From an uncultured Eggerthellaceae bacterium (GTDB lineage: Bacteria; Actinomycetota; Coriobacteriia; Coriobacteriales; Eggerthellaceae), in contig CAUEBO010000018.1 of the NCBI GenBank assembly GCA_958454405.1, positions 1-42,771 of the forward strand: DNA of 42,771 nucleotides, read 5' to 3'. The position numbers were made by a program, and so were the translations under genes. The notes below the pieces were generated by a model. It worked only from the letters and a program-made list of their open reading frames with translations. It was not told the DNA's origin and ran no database searches. Below, in pieces: positions 34,764 through 42,771 of this stretch. The first letter of the stretch is position 1, and every line of letters begins with the position of its first letter.

Positions 34764-35347
34764 AGCTGCTCCTTTCCCTTGGGCTGGCGCCGCTGCGCCA
34801 ACTCCCTGCGCTCAATGATGCGATTCGGAGCCTTCAAGGGGCAGACTTGCGAAGACGATTGGCGCGACGGTGGAAGACGAGCGGCGTTTTTTGCGGGATA
34901 CGGTCCGCGAATGGAAGGCAAACGAAGTTCAATGGCGCCTGCCCCATGCCGCTTACCTGGGAATTCGGGCCGATTGCTCAGAACGGGCGAGAAATTCCCC
35001 CACTCATCAGAAGAAATGACCGGTTCTCGATAATTATCTTTATTCAAGAATAATTATATGATCGGGCTCCTCACGCCCGTGCCGCGCGGCGCTTCTCGGC
35101 GGCTGCGCGGCGAACGGCGCCCGAACAAGCGACATGGAGGCGGCTGTCCTCGCAGGCGCTTCTCGACCTGCGCGACGAACGGCCCAACATGTCGGCTCGC
35201 TGACCGATCGCCCAAAGCGGGGAAACGGTCTTCCCAGCTCGCAAGCGGAGGCGCACGCGCATTCTACACTCGAATACCTCGCGAGGCCGCCAAGCAAGCC
35301 GGCGGCCCGCTCCGTCCTCGGACCCGTACCCGCGAAAGGAGGCGCCC
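34764..35347. other. Intergenic region upstream of the AOR operon
   Basis: A 584-base divergent region between the cytochrome b gene and the C39-like gene. Near 34990-35065 it is strikingly AT-rich for this genome and holds two ATAATTAT palindromes. Promoters for both directions probably lie there, but no clean -35/-10 pair could be chosen. The remainder holds no supported gene. Confidence 0.5.
35030..35057. repeat. Paired ATAATTAT palindromes
   Basis: ATAATTAT occurs at 35030-35037 and 35050-35057. Each is self-complementary and the two are spaced exactly 20 bases, two helical turns. TATAAT on the minus strand (plus 35053-35058) overlaps the second and may be a -10 box for the AOR operon. 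Confidence 0.45.
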
Positions 35348-36250
35348 ATGCCGTACCGAGGCCTGCCCTACTTCGTCACCCAGAAGGCCGACTACAACAG
35401 CCGCGTCGACATGTACGCGAGCGAGCACCGGCGCCTTCCCAGCCGCACGCACGGCATCCGCTACGCGTCGACCCCGCGGCGCGCGCCGGGCATCGCCACC
35501 TACGCCCCGTCGGAGACGGTGCGGCCCGCCGGGAGCGAACCGGCCGGCCCGCGCCAGATAGCGCTTGCGGACGTGGACCCGAAGCGCGCGCTGGCCGCTT
35601 TGGCTGCCATCGTGCTCATCGCGCTCGCCTGCGCCTTCGCCGGCATGGTCGCCGCGCGCGCCATCACCGGCTTCGTGGACGGCGGCGCAGGGACCAACCC
35701 CTACGGCAGCGACAACGCCACGCGCGCCGCAAGCCTCAGCGAATCCCAGTCGACGTGGCAGAAAGGCTCCGCGCCCACGCTCTACCAGGACGATCCGCAA
35801 TGGGCCGACCGGCCCTACGGCCCCGGAACCATCGGATCGGCCGGCGCGGCCCCGCTGTGCTTGGCCATGGTGCGCATCGAGTCCACAGGCGACGTGGGAA
35901 CCGACCCGATAGAGGTCGCCTCCTTCTCCCAGCGCAGCGGCTACGCCGACTCCCCCGACGCCCGCGCGCTGCTCACCGAAGGGGCCGCCGAACTGGGCCT
36001 GGCAGCCGAACCGGTCGAGGCCAGCGAGTCGTCCATCCGGCACGCCCTGGTGGGCGGGCATCCCGTCATCGCCGAGGTCGCAGCCGGCGCCTTCGGCGAG
36101 GACGACACCTACATCGTGCTGGCCGACATCGACGAGCACGGCATGCTCATCGTGAACGATCCGCTCAGCAGCGAGCGCTCGAGCCGCCACTGGACCTTCG
36201 ACGAGATATGCTCGTCATCGAAGGCCCTGTGGTGCTACCGGACGGCCTAG
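35348..36250 (+). CDS. Membrane-anchored C39-like protein, catalytically dead
   Basis: A 300-residue protein with a basic N-terminal cytoplasmic part (1-79), one membrane span at about 81-107 and an outer domain related to the C39_2 papain-like peptidases (QDDPQWADRPYG near 147, IVNDP near 268). In active members the segment after TIG reads GCGPT; here it is AGAAPL, so the catalytic Cys is Ala167. The usual catalytic His before the IVL strand is Thr254 (DDTYIVL). With both residues lost it is probably a binding or scaffold domain. AAAGGAGG lies six bases before the ATG. It is divergent from the AOR operon; no bacteriocin or ABC exporter genes are near. Confidence 0.75.
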   Translation: MPYRGLPYFVTQKADYNSRVDMYASEHRRLPSRTHGIRYASTPRRAPGIATYAPSETVRPAGSEPAGPRQIALADVDPKRALAALAAIVLIALACAFAGMVAARAITGFVDGGAGTNPYGSDNATRAASLSESQSTWQKGSAPTLYQDDPQWADRPYGPGTIGSAGAAPLCLAMVRIESTGDVGTDPIEVASFSQRSGYADSPDARALLTEGAAELGLAAEPVEASESSIRHALVGGHPVIAEVAAGAFGEDDTYIVLADIDEHGMLIVNDPLSSERSSRHWTFDEICSSSKALWCYRTA

Positions 36251-36371
36251 CCCGCCCCCCCCCGGACGACCCGACGGACGCCGCCCGTCGTTTCAGCCGG
36301 CGGCCGCACCGCAACCTCGGCCTCCTCGGCGCGCAGAATCACTATACTGGGTTCGTCGCACAGCACGCGGG

Positions 36372-36530
36372 GGCTGCATCAAAAGTCGCATATCGGCGTT
36401 CTTGCAGGGCAAGGGCCCTGCCCTTGCCGCTCAGCCAGCAAAGTCTCCGCAGGCCGTAGGGCAAGGACAGAGCCCTTGCCCCACAACCGGACCGGCACAG
36501 GCACGCCTCGCTGGTCCTTTTGATGCAGCC
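36372..36530. repeat. MITE-like inverted-repeat element
   Basis: GGCTGCATCAAAAG (36372-36385) and CTTTTGATGCAGCC (36517-36530) are perfect 14-bp inverted repeats bounding 159 bases. Inside are two GC hairpins, 36408-36428 (GGCAAGGGC/GCCCTTGCC) and 36459-36481 (GGGCAAGG/CCTTGCCC), whose arms could also cross-pair. It has no coding capacity. It fills most of the 304-base gap before the gamma-carbonic anhydrase-like gene and starts shortly after a -10-like TATACT at 36343. It could be a miniature mobile element or a structured leader RNA. Confidence 0.5.
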
Positions 36531-36554
36531 TCCGCTCGTTTCAAGGAGCCGAAC

Positions 36555-37112
36555 ATGGAAGACTACCGCCAGCTGAAGATACACCCCGAGGCGCGCATCG
36601 CGCCCAACGCCACCATCGTCGGGGACGTCGCCATCGGCAAGGACGCAACCGTCCTGTTCAACGCCACGCTGCGCAGCGAACGCGGCGGGCGCATCGTCGT
36701 GGGCGCGCGGACGAACATCCAGGAGCACTGCTGCCTGCATATGGAGTACGGCGGCGCCTGCATCGTGGGCGAAGGGGTGACCGTGGGCCACGGGGCCATC
36801 CTGCACGGCTGCACGATAGGCGACAACACGCTCGTGGGCATGGGGGCCATCGTCATGAACGACGCGGTGGTGGGCAAAGACTGCCTCATTGGCGCGGGAG
36901 CCCTCGTCACCAACGGCGCGCGCATACCCGACGGCACGCTCGTCCTCGGCACTCCCGCGAAGCCCCGCCGCAAGCTCACCGACCAGGAGATCGAAGCGAA
37001 CCGCGCGTCGGCCGAGGGCTACGTGGGCGACGGCGTCAACCTCGTCGCGAACGGCATCCTCTACGCCGGAGCCGACCTTCCCGCCGACCTCATGGCCATC
37101 GCCGTCAGATAG
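36555..37112 (+). CDS. Gamma-carbonic anhydrase-like hexapeptide protein
   Basis: A 185-residue left-handed beta-helix protein of the gamma-carbonic anhydrase / PaaY / CaiE family, a trimer with metal sites between subunits. Hexapeptide repeats run from about residue 12 to 135 (ATIVGDVAIGKDATV, GEGVTVGHGAILHG). The three metal-binding histidines are present: QEHCCLH near 58-63 and VGHGAILHG near 77. AAGGAG lies six bases before the ATG. It precedes cysK by 125 bases. Carbonic anhydrase activity is possible, but PaaY and CaiE members have thioesterase or unknown roles. Confidence 0.88.
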   Translation: MEDYRQLKIHPEARIAPNATIVGDVAIGKDATVLFNATLRSERGGRIVVGARTNIQEHCCLHMEYGGACIVGEGVTVGHGAILHGCTIGDNTLVGMGAIVMNDAVVGKDCLIGAGALVTNGARIPDGTLVLGTPAKPRRKLTDQEIEANRASAEGYVGDGVNLVANGILYAGADLPADLMAIAVR

Positions 37113-37143
37113 CCTTGGAGTGGCGCGGCAGGCGCTTTCGCCG

Positions 37144-37152
37144 TGCTACAAT
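37144..37152 (+). promoter_or_regulatory. Extended -10 promoter of cysK
   Basis: TGC followed by TACAAT forms an extended -10 element about 90 bases before the cysK start. No good -35 is seen. Confidence 0.5.
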
Positions 37153-37169
37153 ACGATGCGTTTTTTCGA

Positions 37170-37202
37170 GCGCGCGGGCGCGGTTTCGTCGGGCCCGCGC
37201 GC
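37170..37202 (+). other. GC hairpin in the cysK leader
   Basis: GCGCGCGGGC and GCCCGCGCGC form a 10-bp stem with a 13-base loop between the promoter and cysK. There is no T-tract after it. A role in translation or RNA stability is possible; it matches no riboswitch I know. Confidence 0.4.
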
Positions 37203-37237
37203 ACTGTGTCCGAGAACCCGAAGACAAGGGAACCGCC

Positions 37238-38170
37238 GTGATCTACGACAACGTGCTGGAAGCCATGGGGCGCACGCCCCTCATCCGCCTCAACCGCCTG
37301 TCCGAGCCCGACGCGGCCGAGATACTCGTGAAGTTCGAGGGCGTGAACGTGGGCGGCTCCGTCAAGACGCGCACGGCCTTCCAGATGATCGAGGCGGCCG
37401 AGAAGCGCGGGCAGCTGGGCCCCGACAGCATCATCGTGGAGCCGACGAGCGGCAACCAAGGCATCGGCCTGGCGCTCGTGTGCGCCGTGCGCGGATATGC
37501 GGCGCGCATCATCATGCCCGACTCCGTGTCGGTGGAGCGGCGCAAGCTCGTGCAGCATTACGGCGCGGAGGTGGTGGTCGTGCACGACGACGGCGACATC
37601 GGCAAGTGCATTTCGGAATGCATCGCCATCGCCGAGCGCATGGCGGCGGAGGACCCGCGCGTCTACGTGCCGCAGCAGTTCGAGAACGAGGACAACCTGT
37701 TCGCCCATCGCTACCACACCGCCCTCGAGATCGTCGAGGACGTGGAAGGGCCCGTGCACGGGTTCTGCTCCGGCATCGGCACGGGCGGCACCATTTCAGG
37801 GGTGGGCCAGATACTCAAGCGCCTCTACCCCGATGTGCGGATATGGGCCGTGGAGCCCGAAAACGCCGCCATCCTCTCGGGCGGCGGCATCGGCACGCAC
37901 CTTCAGATGGGCATCGGCGACGGGCTCATCCCCGCCATCCTGGACCAGCGGATCTACGACGACATCTGCATCGTGTCCGACGAGGAGGCCATCCGCACGG
38001 CACGCGCCCTCGCCCGCGAGGAGGGCCTGCTCTGCGGCGTGTCCAGCGGCACGAACGTGGCCGCCGCGCGCCGGCTCGCCCGCGCGCTCGGCCCCGGCAA
38101 GACCGTGGTCACGCTGCTGCCCGACACCGGCGAGCGCTACTTCTCCACCGAGCTGTTCGAAGGGGAATAG
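37238..38170 (+). CDS. cysK: Cysteine synthase (O-acetylserine sulfhydrylase)
   Basis: A 310-residue PLP enzyme making cysteine from O-acetylserine and sulfide. The PLP Lys is in GGSVKTRTAF near 41, the substrate loop is EPTSGNQGIGLA near 68, and the phosphate loop is SGIGTGGTISG near 174. Two positions differ from the common form: Thr in place of Asp after the Lys, and Gln in place of Thr in the SGNTG loop. These may mark a lineage variant or an altered substrate. The start is GTG with AAGGG seven bases upstream; the upstream frame to 37115 lies across the promoter. It could supply cysteine for the desulfurase of the AOR operon, though nothing links them directly. Confidence 0.92.
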   Translation: MIYDNVLEAMGRTPLIRLNRLSEPDAAEILVKFEGVNVGGSVKTRTAFQMIEAAEKRGQLGPDSIIVEPTSGNQGIGLALVCAVRGYAARIIMPDSVSVERRKLVQHYGAEVVVVHDDGDIGKCISECIAIAERMAAEDPRVYVPQQFENEDNLFAHRYHTALEIVEDVEGPVHGFCSGIGTGGTISGVGQILKRLYPDVRIWAVEPENAAILSGGGIGTHLQMGIGDGLIPAILDQRIYDDICIVSDEEAIRTARALAREEGLLCGVSSGTNVAAARRLARALGPGKTVVTLLPDTGERYFSTELFEGE

Positions 38171-38180
38171 CGGCCGCGCT

Positions 38181-38200
38181 CGGTCGACAGCGGTCGACCG
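38181..38200. terminator. Short hairpin between convergent genes
   Basis: CGGTCGA and TCGACCG form a 7-bp stem with a six-base loop between cysK and the small membrane protein gene. It lacks a clear T-tract; weak terminator at best. Confidence 0.35.
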
Positions 38201-38204
38201 GCTC

Positions 38205-38507
38205 TTACGCGAGCACGCGAAAGGCCAGCAGCGCGACCATGACGACCGCGATGACGACGACCACGGCGCCGTACATGCGGTTGGCGGAGCGCCGTTCGCT
38301 CTCGGAGAGGTCCTCGAAGCGATCCTCTCCTTTCCGCGCGATGAGGCTCGTCCAGCGTCCTCGGCCAAACTGCACGCCGACGACGAGCAGCCCTGCGGCT
38401 GCCACGGCGATGGCGATGTTGCCCGCAGCAGGCGGCGCGTATGCGGCAACGGCGGCCACTGCGATGAGGAACAGCACGTAAAGCAGGTTTTTCAGCGGAA
38501 GCTCCAT
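38205..38507 (-). CDS. Small three-span membrane protein
   Basis: A 100-residue protein with hydrophobic stretches at about residues 7-24, 28-45 and 80-98 and a charged loop (ARKGEDRFEDLSESERRSANR) between the second and third. GAAGGG precedes this ATG; a much longer open frame upstream runs through the YycJ-like gene and is a shadow. It lies 14 bases after the YycJ-like gene and is probably cotranscribed. Family not recognised. Confidence 0.65.
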   Translation of the reverse strand: MELPLKNLLYVLFLIAVAAVAAYAPPAAGNIAIAVAAAGLLVVGVQFGRGRWTSLIARKGEDRFEDLSESERRSANRMYGAVVVVIAVVMVALLAFRVLA

Positions 38508-38521
38508 CGGCGAGCCCTTCC

Positions 38522-39418
38522 CTACCGAACGCTCACGAGCATGGATTGGAAAGCAGCCTGGACCTGGGCCCCGTGCCCAGCGCGCTCGACGACGGCGCCG
38601 AGCGCATCGGCGGGCAGCCGGTAGGTGTTGTTGTTCTGCGAGATGTGCATGGCCACCACGTGCTCGAGCCGGTTCGACAACAGCGCGTCCAGCTCGTCGG
38701 CGGCCTGATCGTTCGAGAGATGGCCGACATCCGACCCCACGCGGCGCTTGACGGGGTACGGGTACGGGCCGTCTTGCAGCATCCGCACGTCGTAGTTGCT
38801 TTCGAGCGCGAGGATGCGCACGTCGGACAGCGCTTCGTGCGCCGCCGCCGTCACGATGCCCGTGTCGGTCATGAAGCCCACCGCATCGCCGCCCCCTTCG
38901 AAACGGAAGCCGCACGAAGACGCCGCATCGTGCGACGTGGCGAACACGTGCACCGCCATGCCCGCGAGCGACAGCATGCCTCCGATGGGCAGAGCCCGCA
39001 GATCGCAGGCGCCTTCGACGGCGCGGACGTCCTTGCTGGCCGCACGCACGGCGCCGTCCACGTACACGGCAGGCTCGACGCCCTCTTTCGCAAGGCCGCG
39101 CAGCACCACGCCGAGGCCCTTCGTGTGGTCGGCATGGTCGTGCGTGACGAGCACGGCCGCGAGCTTGGCCGGATCGACGCCGGCCTCGTCGCAGCGCGCG
39201 AAGAAGTCGCGCTTGCACACGCCGCAGTCCACGAGGATGCTCGCGCCCGAGGCCGCGTCCTCCACAAGGGCCGCGTTGCCCCTGCTCCCGCTCGCCAGCA
39301 CATGGAGGCGCAGCGCGCCGCCCGGGCCGGCGCCTGCCGCCTGCGAAACCGCATCGGCGCGCCGCCGCCCGTCCACGGCGCGCCTTGACGGCGCTTCTTC
39401 GAAGAAAAGCTCCTCCAC
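38522..39418 (-). CDS. YycJ/WalJ-type MBL-fold hydrolase
   Basis: A 298-residue metallo-beta-lactamase protein of the YycJ/WalJ branch, thought to be a DNA exonuclease linked to replication and cell-wall signalling. HVLASGSRGNAALVE near 39-53, the zinc motif THDHADH at 92-98, FATSHDAASSCGF near 159 and ALESNYDVRML with the later GHLSN motif are all present. About 36 residues precede the usual start of the family; the GTG at 39418 has only a weak GGGGACGG site, so an internal start is possible. No walKR two-component genes are adjacent. Confidence 0.88.
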   Translation of the reverse strand: MEELFFEEAPSRRAVDGRRRADAVSQAAGAGPGGALRLHVLASGSRGNAALVEDAASGASILVDCGVCKRDFFARCDEAGVDPAKLAAVLVTHDHADHTKGLGVVLRGLAKEGVEPAVYVDGAVRAASKDVRAVEGACDLRALPIGGMLSLAGMAVHVFATSHDAASSCGFRFEGGGDAVGFMTDTGIVTAAAHEALSDVRILALESNYDVRMLQDGPYPYPVKRRVGSDVGHLSNDQAADELDALLSNRLEHVVAMHISQNNNTYRLPADALGAVVERAGHGAQVQAAFQSMLVSVR

Positions 39419-39514
39419 GTTCCGTCCCCGTTCTCGCCTCTTCCCGATCGGCTTCGATTGTATCCGAAGTCCCGGAAGGCGCGCCCGAGGCCGCAGCGAA
39501 TGCGCACAGTCCGC

Positions 39515-42151
39515 TCAAGCGGCTGCGCGCGGCCCCCTCGCCGCGTCGCGCACGGTGCGGTACAGCTGGATGACGAGCGTCGGCGCGAACGCGAGGAGCG
39601 CGATCTGGCCCGCATGGGCCAGCGACACGTCCGCCACCAGCAGCAGCGGATGCAGCGCCGGGACGAACAGCACGACCGCGAGCAGCGCGGCGCCGCCAGC
39701 GAACGCGAAGAGCGCGGAGCGGTTCGTGAGCAGCCCCAACCGGTGAAGCGGCGCGTCCGCGCGGCAGTTGAAGCCATGGAACAGGCGCGCGAGCGAGAGC
39801 GTGGCGAACGCCATGGTCATCGCCAGCGGCAGCCCCGCGTCGTGCATGCCGATGAAGAAGGCGGCCATGGTGGGCACGGCGATGAGCGCCCCTTCCGCGA
39901 GGATCTGTGCAGCCAGCCGCCGGTCGAGCAGCGGGGCCTTCGGATCGCGCGGCTTGGCGCGCAGCAAGTCGTGGCGCGCGGGCTCCATGCCGATGGCGAT
40001 GGCGGGCAGGCTGTCGGTGAGCAGGTTGATGAACAGCAGGTGCACCGGCGCGAACGGCGCGGCGAGGCCCGCCACGGAGGCGAACAGCACGCACATGATG
40101 CCCGCCATGTTGCCCGACAGCAAAAAGTGCACGGTGTTCTTGATGTTGGCGTACACGCTGCGCCCGTTCACGACGGCCTTCACGATGGTGGCGAAGTTAT
40201 CGTCCGCAAGGATCATGGAGGCGGCGTCCTTGCTGACCTCGGTGCCCGTGATGCCCATGGCCACGCCGATGTCCGCCTTCTTGAGCGCGGGCGCGTCGTT
40301 CACGCCGTCGCCGGTCATCGACACGATGCACCCGCGGCGCTGCCACGCGTCGACGATGCGTATCTTGTGCTCCGGCGACACGCGCGCGTACACCGAGACG
40401 CCCGGCAGCAGCTCGTCGAGCTCGGCATCGCCCATCTCGTCGAGCTCGACGCCCGCTATCGCGCGGTCGCCTGGCTCGAAGATGCCGATCTGGCGCGCGA
40501 TGGCCGTGGCCGTGACCTTGTGGTCGCCCGTTATCATGATCGTGCGGATGCCGCCCTCCTTCGCATCGGCCACGGCCTTGACCGATTCGGGCCGCGGCGG
40601 GTCCATCATGGCCGCCAGCCCGACGAAGGCGAACCCGTGCTCGTCTTCCAGCGTGAGCGGCCGCGCCGCGTCCAGCTTGCGCTCGGCGAAGGCCAGCACG
40701 CGCAGCCCCTCCTCGGAAAGCCGTTCGTTCGCGCGCAGGACGCTGTCCTTCGCCGCTTCGTCGATGGGGACGGGGCCCTCCTCTGAAAACAGCGCGCACG
40801 AGCGCTCCAGCAGCACGTCGAGCGCGCCTTTGGTGAGCATGACAGGCACGCCGTCCAGCACATGCAGCGTGCTCATGAGCTTGCGGTCGGAATCGAACGC
40901 CAGCTCGCTGACACGGGGATGCTCGGCGCGGAAGGACACCTCGTCGATGCCGAGGGCGTCGCCTATCTGGACGAGCGCCACCTCGGTGGGATCCCCGATG
41001 GAGGTGCCCGCGTCCTCGTCGGTCACGGCATCGCTGGCCAGAAGGCCGATGCGGACCAGCTCGCGCTGCGGCCCGTCGCCGTAGTCGACGTCGCCCGCGT
41101 CCACCAGCCTGCCGGCGGCGTAGAGCTTCTGCACCCTCATGCGGTTCTGCGTGAGGGTGCCGGTCTTGTCCGAGCAGATCACCGATACGCTGCCCAAGGA
41201 CTCCACGGCCTTGAGGTCTTTGATGATGGCATGCTCGCGCGCCATCTTCTGCGTGCCGATGGCCAGCACGATGGTCACGATGGAGCTGAGCGCCTCGGGA
41301 ATGGCCGCCACGGCCAGCGCCACCGCGAACATGAGGGAGTCCAGCACGCCCATGCCGCTGCGAAACACCGACAGCAGGAACACGAGCACGGACACGGCCA
41401 TGACGCCGAGGGCGAGCTTCTTCGAGAATTCGTCGAGGCTTGCCTGGAGCGGCGTCTTGCGCTGCTCGGTCTCGTTCATGAGCGAGGCGATGCGGCCGAT
41501 CTCGGTTCCCATGCCCGTCGCCGTGGCCACCGCGTCGGCGCGGCCGTAGGTGACGAGCGATCCCGAGAACACCATGTTCGCCTGGTCGCCGATGGCCACC
41601 TGGCCCTCTTCGATGGCGTCGGCGGACTTCTCGACAGCCTCGCTCTCCCCCGTCAGCGCGCTCTCGTTCACTTTGAGCGAGAAGCTTTCCAGCACGCGGG
41701 CGTCGGCCGGCACGAGATCCCCGGCCTCCAGGACCAGGACGTCGCCGGGCACCACGTCGCGCGCGGGCACCTCGACAAGCTCGCCTGCGCGCCGCACCTT
41801 GGCATGGGGCGCGCTCATGGCCTTGAGGCCGGCCAGCGATTGCTCGGCCTTCACCGTCTGCACCGTTCCCAGCACGGCGTTCAGCACGAGAACGGCCAGG
41901 ATGACCACAGTGCTCTCGACGTTTCCCGACACGGCCGACACGAGCGCCGCGACGGCGAGGATGACGACCAGCAGGTCTTTGAACTGGTCGAGGAACACGG
42001 CCGCGACGCTTTTCCCGCCCGCATCCTCGAGCTCGTTCGGGCCGAAGCGCGCCAAGCGCTCCGCCACCTGGTCGCGCGCGAGCCCCCGCCGGTCAACCTG
42101 CTGCTCGGCCAGAACCTGCTCGGCCGTGAGACTGTACGCCTTCCCTTCCAT
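39515..42151 (-). CDS. P-type calcium-transporting ATPase
   Basis: An 878-residue P2-type cation ATPase. It has the N-terminal cation ATPase domain, the TGES actuator loop at 167-170, the membrane motif PEAL at 285-288 that binds Ca2+ in SERCA-type pumps, and the phosphorylated Asp328 in SDKTGT. The hinge TGDGVNDAPALKKAD and C-terminal spans complete it. The PEAL motif and overall length favour Ca2+ over K+ or heavy metals, but Na+ or Mn2+ are possible. GGAAAGGGG precedes the ATG. It is a single gene. Confidence 0.93.
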   Translation of the reverse strand: MEGKAYSLTAEQVLAEQQVDRRGLARDQVAERLARFGPNELEDAGGKSVAAVFLDQFKDLLVVILAVAALVSAVSGNVESTVVILAVLVLNAVLGTVQTVKAEQSLAGLKAMSAPHAKVRRAGELVEVPARDVVPGDVLVLEAGDLVPADARVLESFSLKVNESALTGESEAVEKSADAIEEGQVAIGDQANMVFSGSLVTYGRADAVATATGMGTEIGRIASLMNETEQRKTPLQASLDEFSKKLALGVMAVSVLVFLLSVFRSGMGVLDSLMFAVALAVAAIPEALSSIVTIVLAIGTQKMAREHAIIKDLKAVESLGSVSVICSDKTGTLTQNRMRVQKLYAAGRLVDAGDVDYGDGPQRELVRIGLLASDAVTDEDAGTSIGDPTEVALVQIGDALGIDEVSFRAEHPRVSELAFDSDRKLMSTLHVLDGVPVMLTKGALDVLLERSCALFSEEGPVPIDEAAKDSVLRANERLSEEGLRVLAFAERKLDAARPLTLEDEHGFAFVGLAAMMDPPRPESVKAVADAKEGGIRTIMITGDHKVTATAIARQIGIFEPGDRAIAGVELDEMGDAELDELLPGVSVYARVSPEHKIRIVDAWQRRGCIVSMTGDGVNDAPALKKADIGVAMGITGTEVSKDAASMILADDNFATIVKAVVNGRSVYANIKNTVHFLLSGNMAGIMCVLFASVAGLAAPFAPVHLLFINLLTDSLPAIAIGMEPARHDLLRAKPRDPKAPLLDRRLAAQILAEGALIAVPTMAAFFIGMHDAGLPLAMTMAFATLSLARLFHGFNCRADAPLHRLGLLTNRSALFAFAGGAALLAVVLFVPALHPLLLVADVSLAHAGQIALLAFAPTLVIQLYRTVRDAARGPRAAA

Positions 42152-42348
42152 CGCCCGCCCCTTTCCAACGCAGATGCAGTCGCGCGAACCCTCATTTAAG
42201 CATGGAGCGAACAGTGCGGATATCGCACGGCGCAGGCGTTACCGCCTCGTCAACCGTCCGCACGATGCCCTTCCGCGGCGATTGCGGCACGGCGCGCACC
42301 GTTTTTTGACGCTGGCCGAGTAATCTTTCCGCGAAGGCCCCTGTTCCG

Positions 42349-42360
42349 CTACCATGGTAG
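42349..42360 (+). promoter_or_regulatory. Palindrome upstream of the PTS-like gene
   Basis: CTACCATGGTAG is a perfect 12-bp palindrome 33 bases before the start codon at 42394. It may overlap a weak -10 (TACCAT) and act as an operator. Confidence 0.35.
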
Positions 42361-42393
42361 GCTCAACGAAAAAGCCGATGCAGGGGAGGCATC

Positions 42394-42771
42394 ATGGGCA
42401 CGGGATCGTTTTCCGCTTTTCTCGAACGCAAGGACATCGTCGTATCGTTTCAACGCTACGCCATCGACGCGCTGGCGGCCATGGCGCAGGGCCTGTTCGC
42501 GTCGCTTTTGATCGGCACCATCTTCGGCACGATCGGCGACCTTTCAGGCGCGGCGTTCTTCAGCGACATCGGCGCGTTCGCCAAGAGCGTGGCCGGGCCC
42601 GCCATGGCCATCGCCATCGGCTACGCCCTGAAGTCTCCCCCGCTCGTGCTGTTCTCGCTCGCCGCGGTCGGCTTCGCCGCGAACGATGCAGGAGGCGCAG
42701 GCGGGCCCCTCGCCGTGCTCGTCATAGCCATCGTCGCCGCCGAGCTGGGCAAGGCGGTGTCGAAGGAGACG
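42394..42771 (+). CDS. PTS EIIC-like membrane protein (partial)
   Basis: The first 126 residues of a membrane protein cut by the window end. AGGGGAGG lies four bases before the ATG. SFQRYAIDALAAMAQGLFAS, AGPAMAIAIGYALKSPPLVL and GGAGGPLAVLV match the PTS_EIIC_2 family, EIIC-like proteins usually encoded without PTS phosphotransfer partners. Three to four membrane spans are visible in this part. Sugar transport is not certain for this branch. Confidence 0.8.
   Translation, partial: MGTGSFSAFLERKDIVVSFQRYAIDALAAMAQGLFASLLIGTIFGTIGDLSGAAFFSDIGAFAKSVAGPAMAIAIGYALKSPPLVLFSLAAVGFAANDAGGAGGPLAVLVIAIVAAELGKAVSKET

Noticed and set aside
34511..35047. A minus-strand frame starting with TTG near the AT-rich palindromes
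   Set aside because: It overlaps most of the start of the cytochrome b gene in another frame and has no ribosome binding site.
35348..36250. Active C39 bacteriocin-processing peptidase
   Set aside because: Catalytic Cys and His are missing and there are no ABC exporter or bacteriocin genes nearby.

Overview
The window is GC-rich, densely coded, and carries long GC hairpin terminators and strong AAAGGGG or AAGGAG ribosome binding sites. Gene content is anaerobic and respiratory: acyl-CoA and enoate reductases, an aldehyde ferredoxin oxidoreductase (AOR) with a Tat-exported ferredoxin and a cytochrome b, and a T-box-controlled ilv operon. This suits a Coriobacteriia member such as Eggerthella or Gordonibacter. 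That placement is inference from gene style, not a database match. No tRNA, rRNA, CRISPR array or transposase gene was found.

Region 1 (1-4.4 kb): a desulfoferrodoxin-like protein without superoxide reductase ligands, a multi-pass permease and a divergent ArsB/NhaD-type ion transporter. The 640-base region between the two transporter genes holds operator-like repeats.

Region 2 (4.6-17 kb): a set of mostly single-gene units for carboxylate activation and reduction through CoA. It has a CaiA-like acyl-CoA dehydrogenase, a class III CoA-transferase of the HadA/FldA/CaiB type, a small flavoprotein, a crotonase lacking both usual glutamates, an acyl-CoA synthetase behind a structured leader, and an old-yellow-enzyme-type Fe-S flavoprotein with a divergent TetR regulator. 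An overlapping NUDIX/metallo-beta-lactamase pair sits inside it. Together they could activate, shuttle, reduce and hydrate or isomerise an unsaturated acid. The substrate is unknown; carnitine-like, aryl-acrylate-like and bile-acid-like acids are all possible.

Region 3 (17.2-28.8 kb): an unknown acidic protein, an aldehyde dehydrogenase, then the branched-chain amino acid and serine block on the minus strand, transcribed ilvD-ilvB-ilvN-ilvC-serA-leuA. A T-box leader with a clear terminator and antiterminator precedes ilvD. Its apparent specifier does not look like an Ile, Leu or Val codon.

Region 4 (29.0-34.8 kb): the most unusual locus, one tight minus-strand operon encoding a cytochrome b membrane subunit, an unknown Cys-free helical protein, a Tat-signal four-cluster ferredoxin, an AOR-family pterin enzyme and a cysteine desulfurase. 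It looks like a respiratory complex of the DMSO reductase or formate dehydrogenase plan in which an AOR-family enzyme has replaced the usual catalytic subunit.

Region 5 (35.3-42.8 kb): a membrane-anchored C39-like protein with its catalytic residues lost, a MITE-like inverted-repeat element, a gamma-carbonic anhydrase-like protein, cysteine synthase, a small membrane protein, a YycJ/WalJ-type hydrolase, a P-type calcium ATPase and the start of a PTS EIIC-like membrane protein cut off by the window end.
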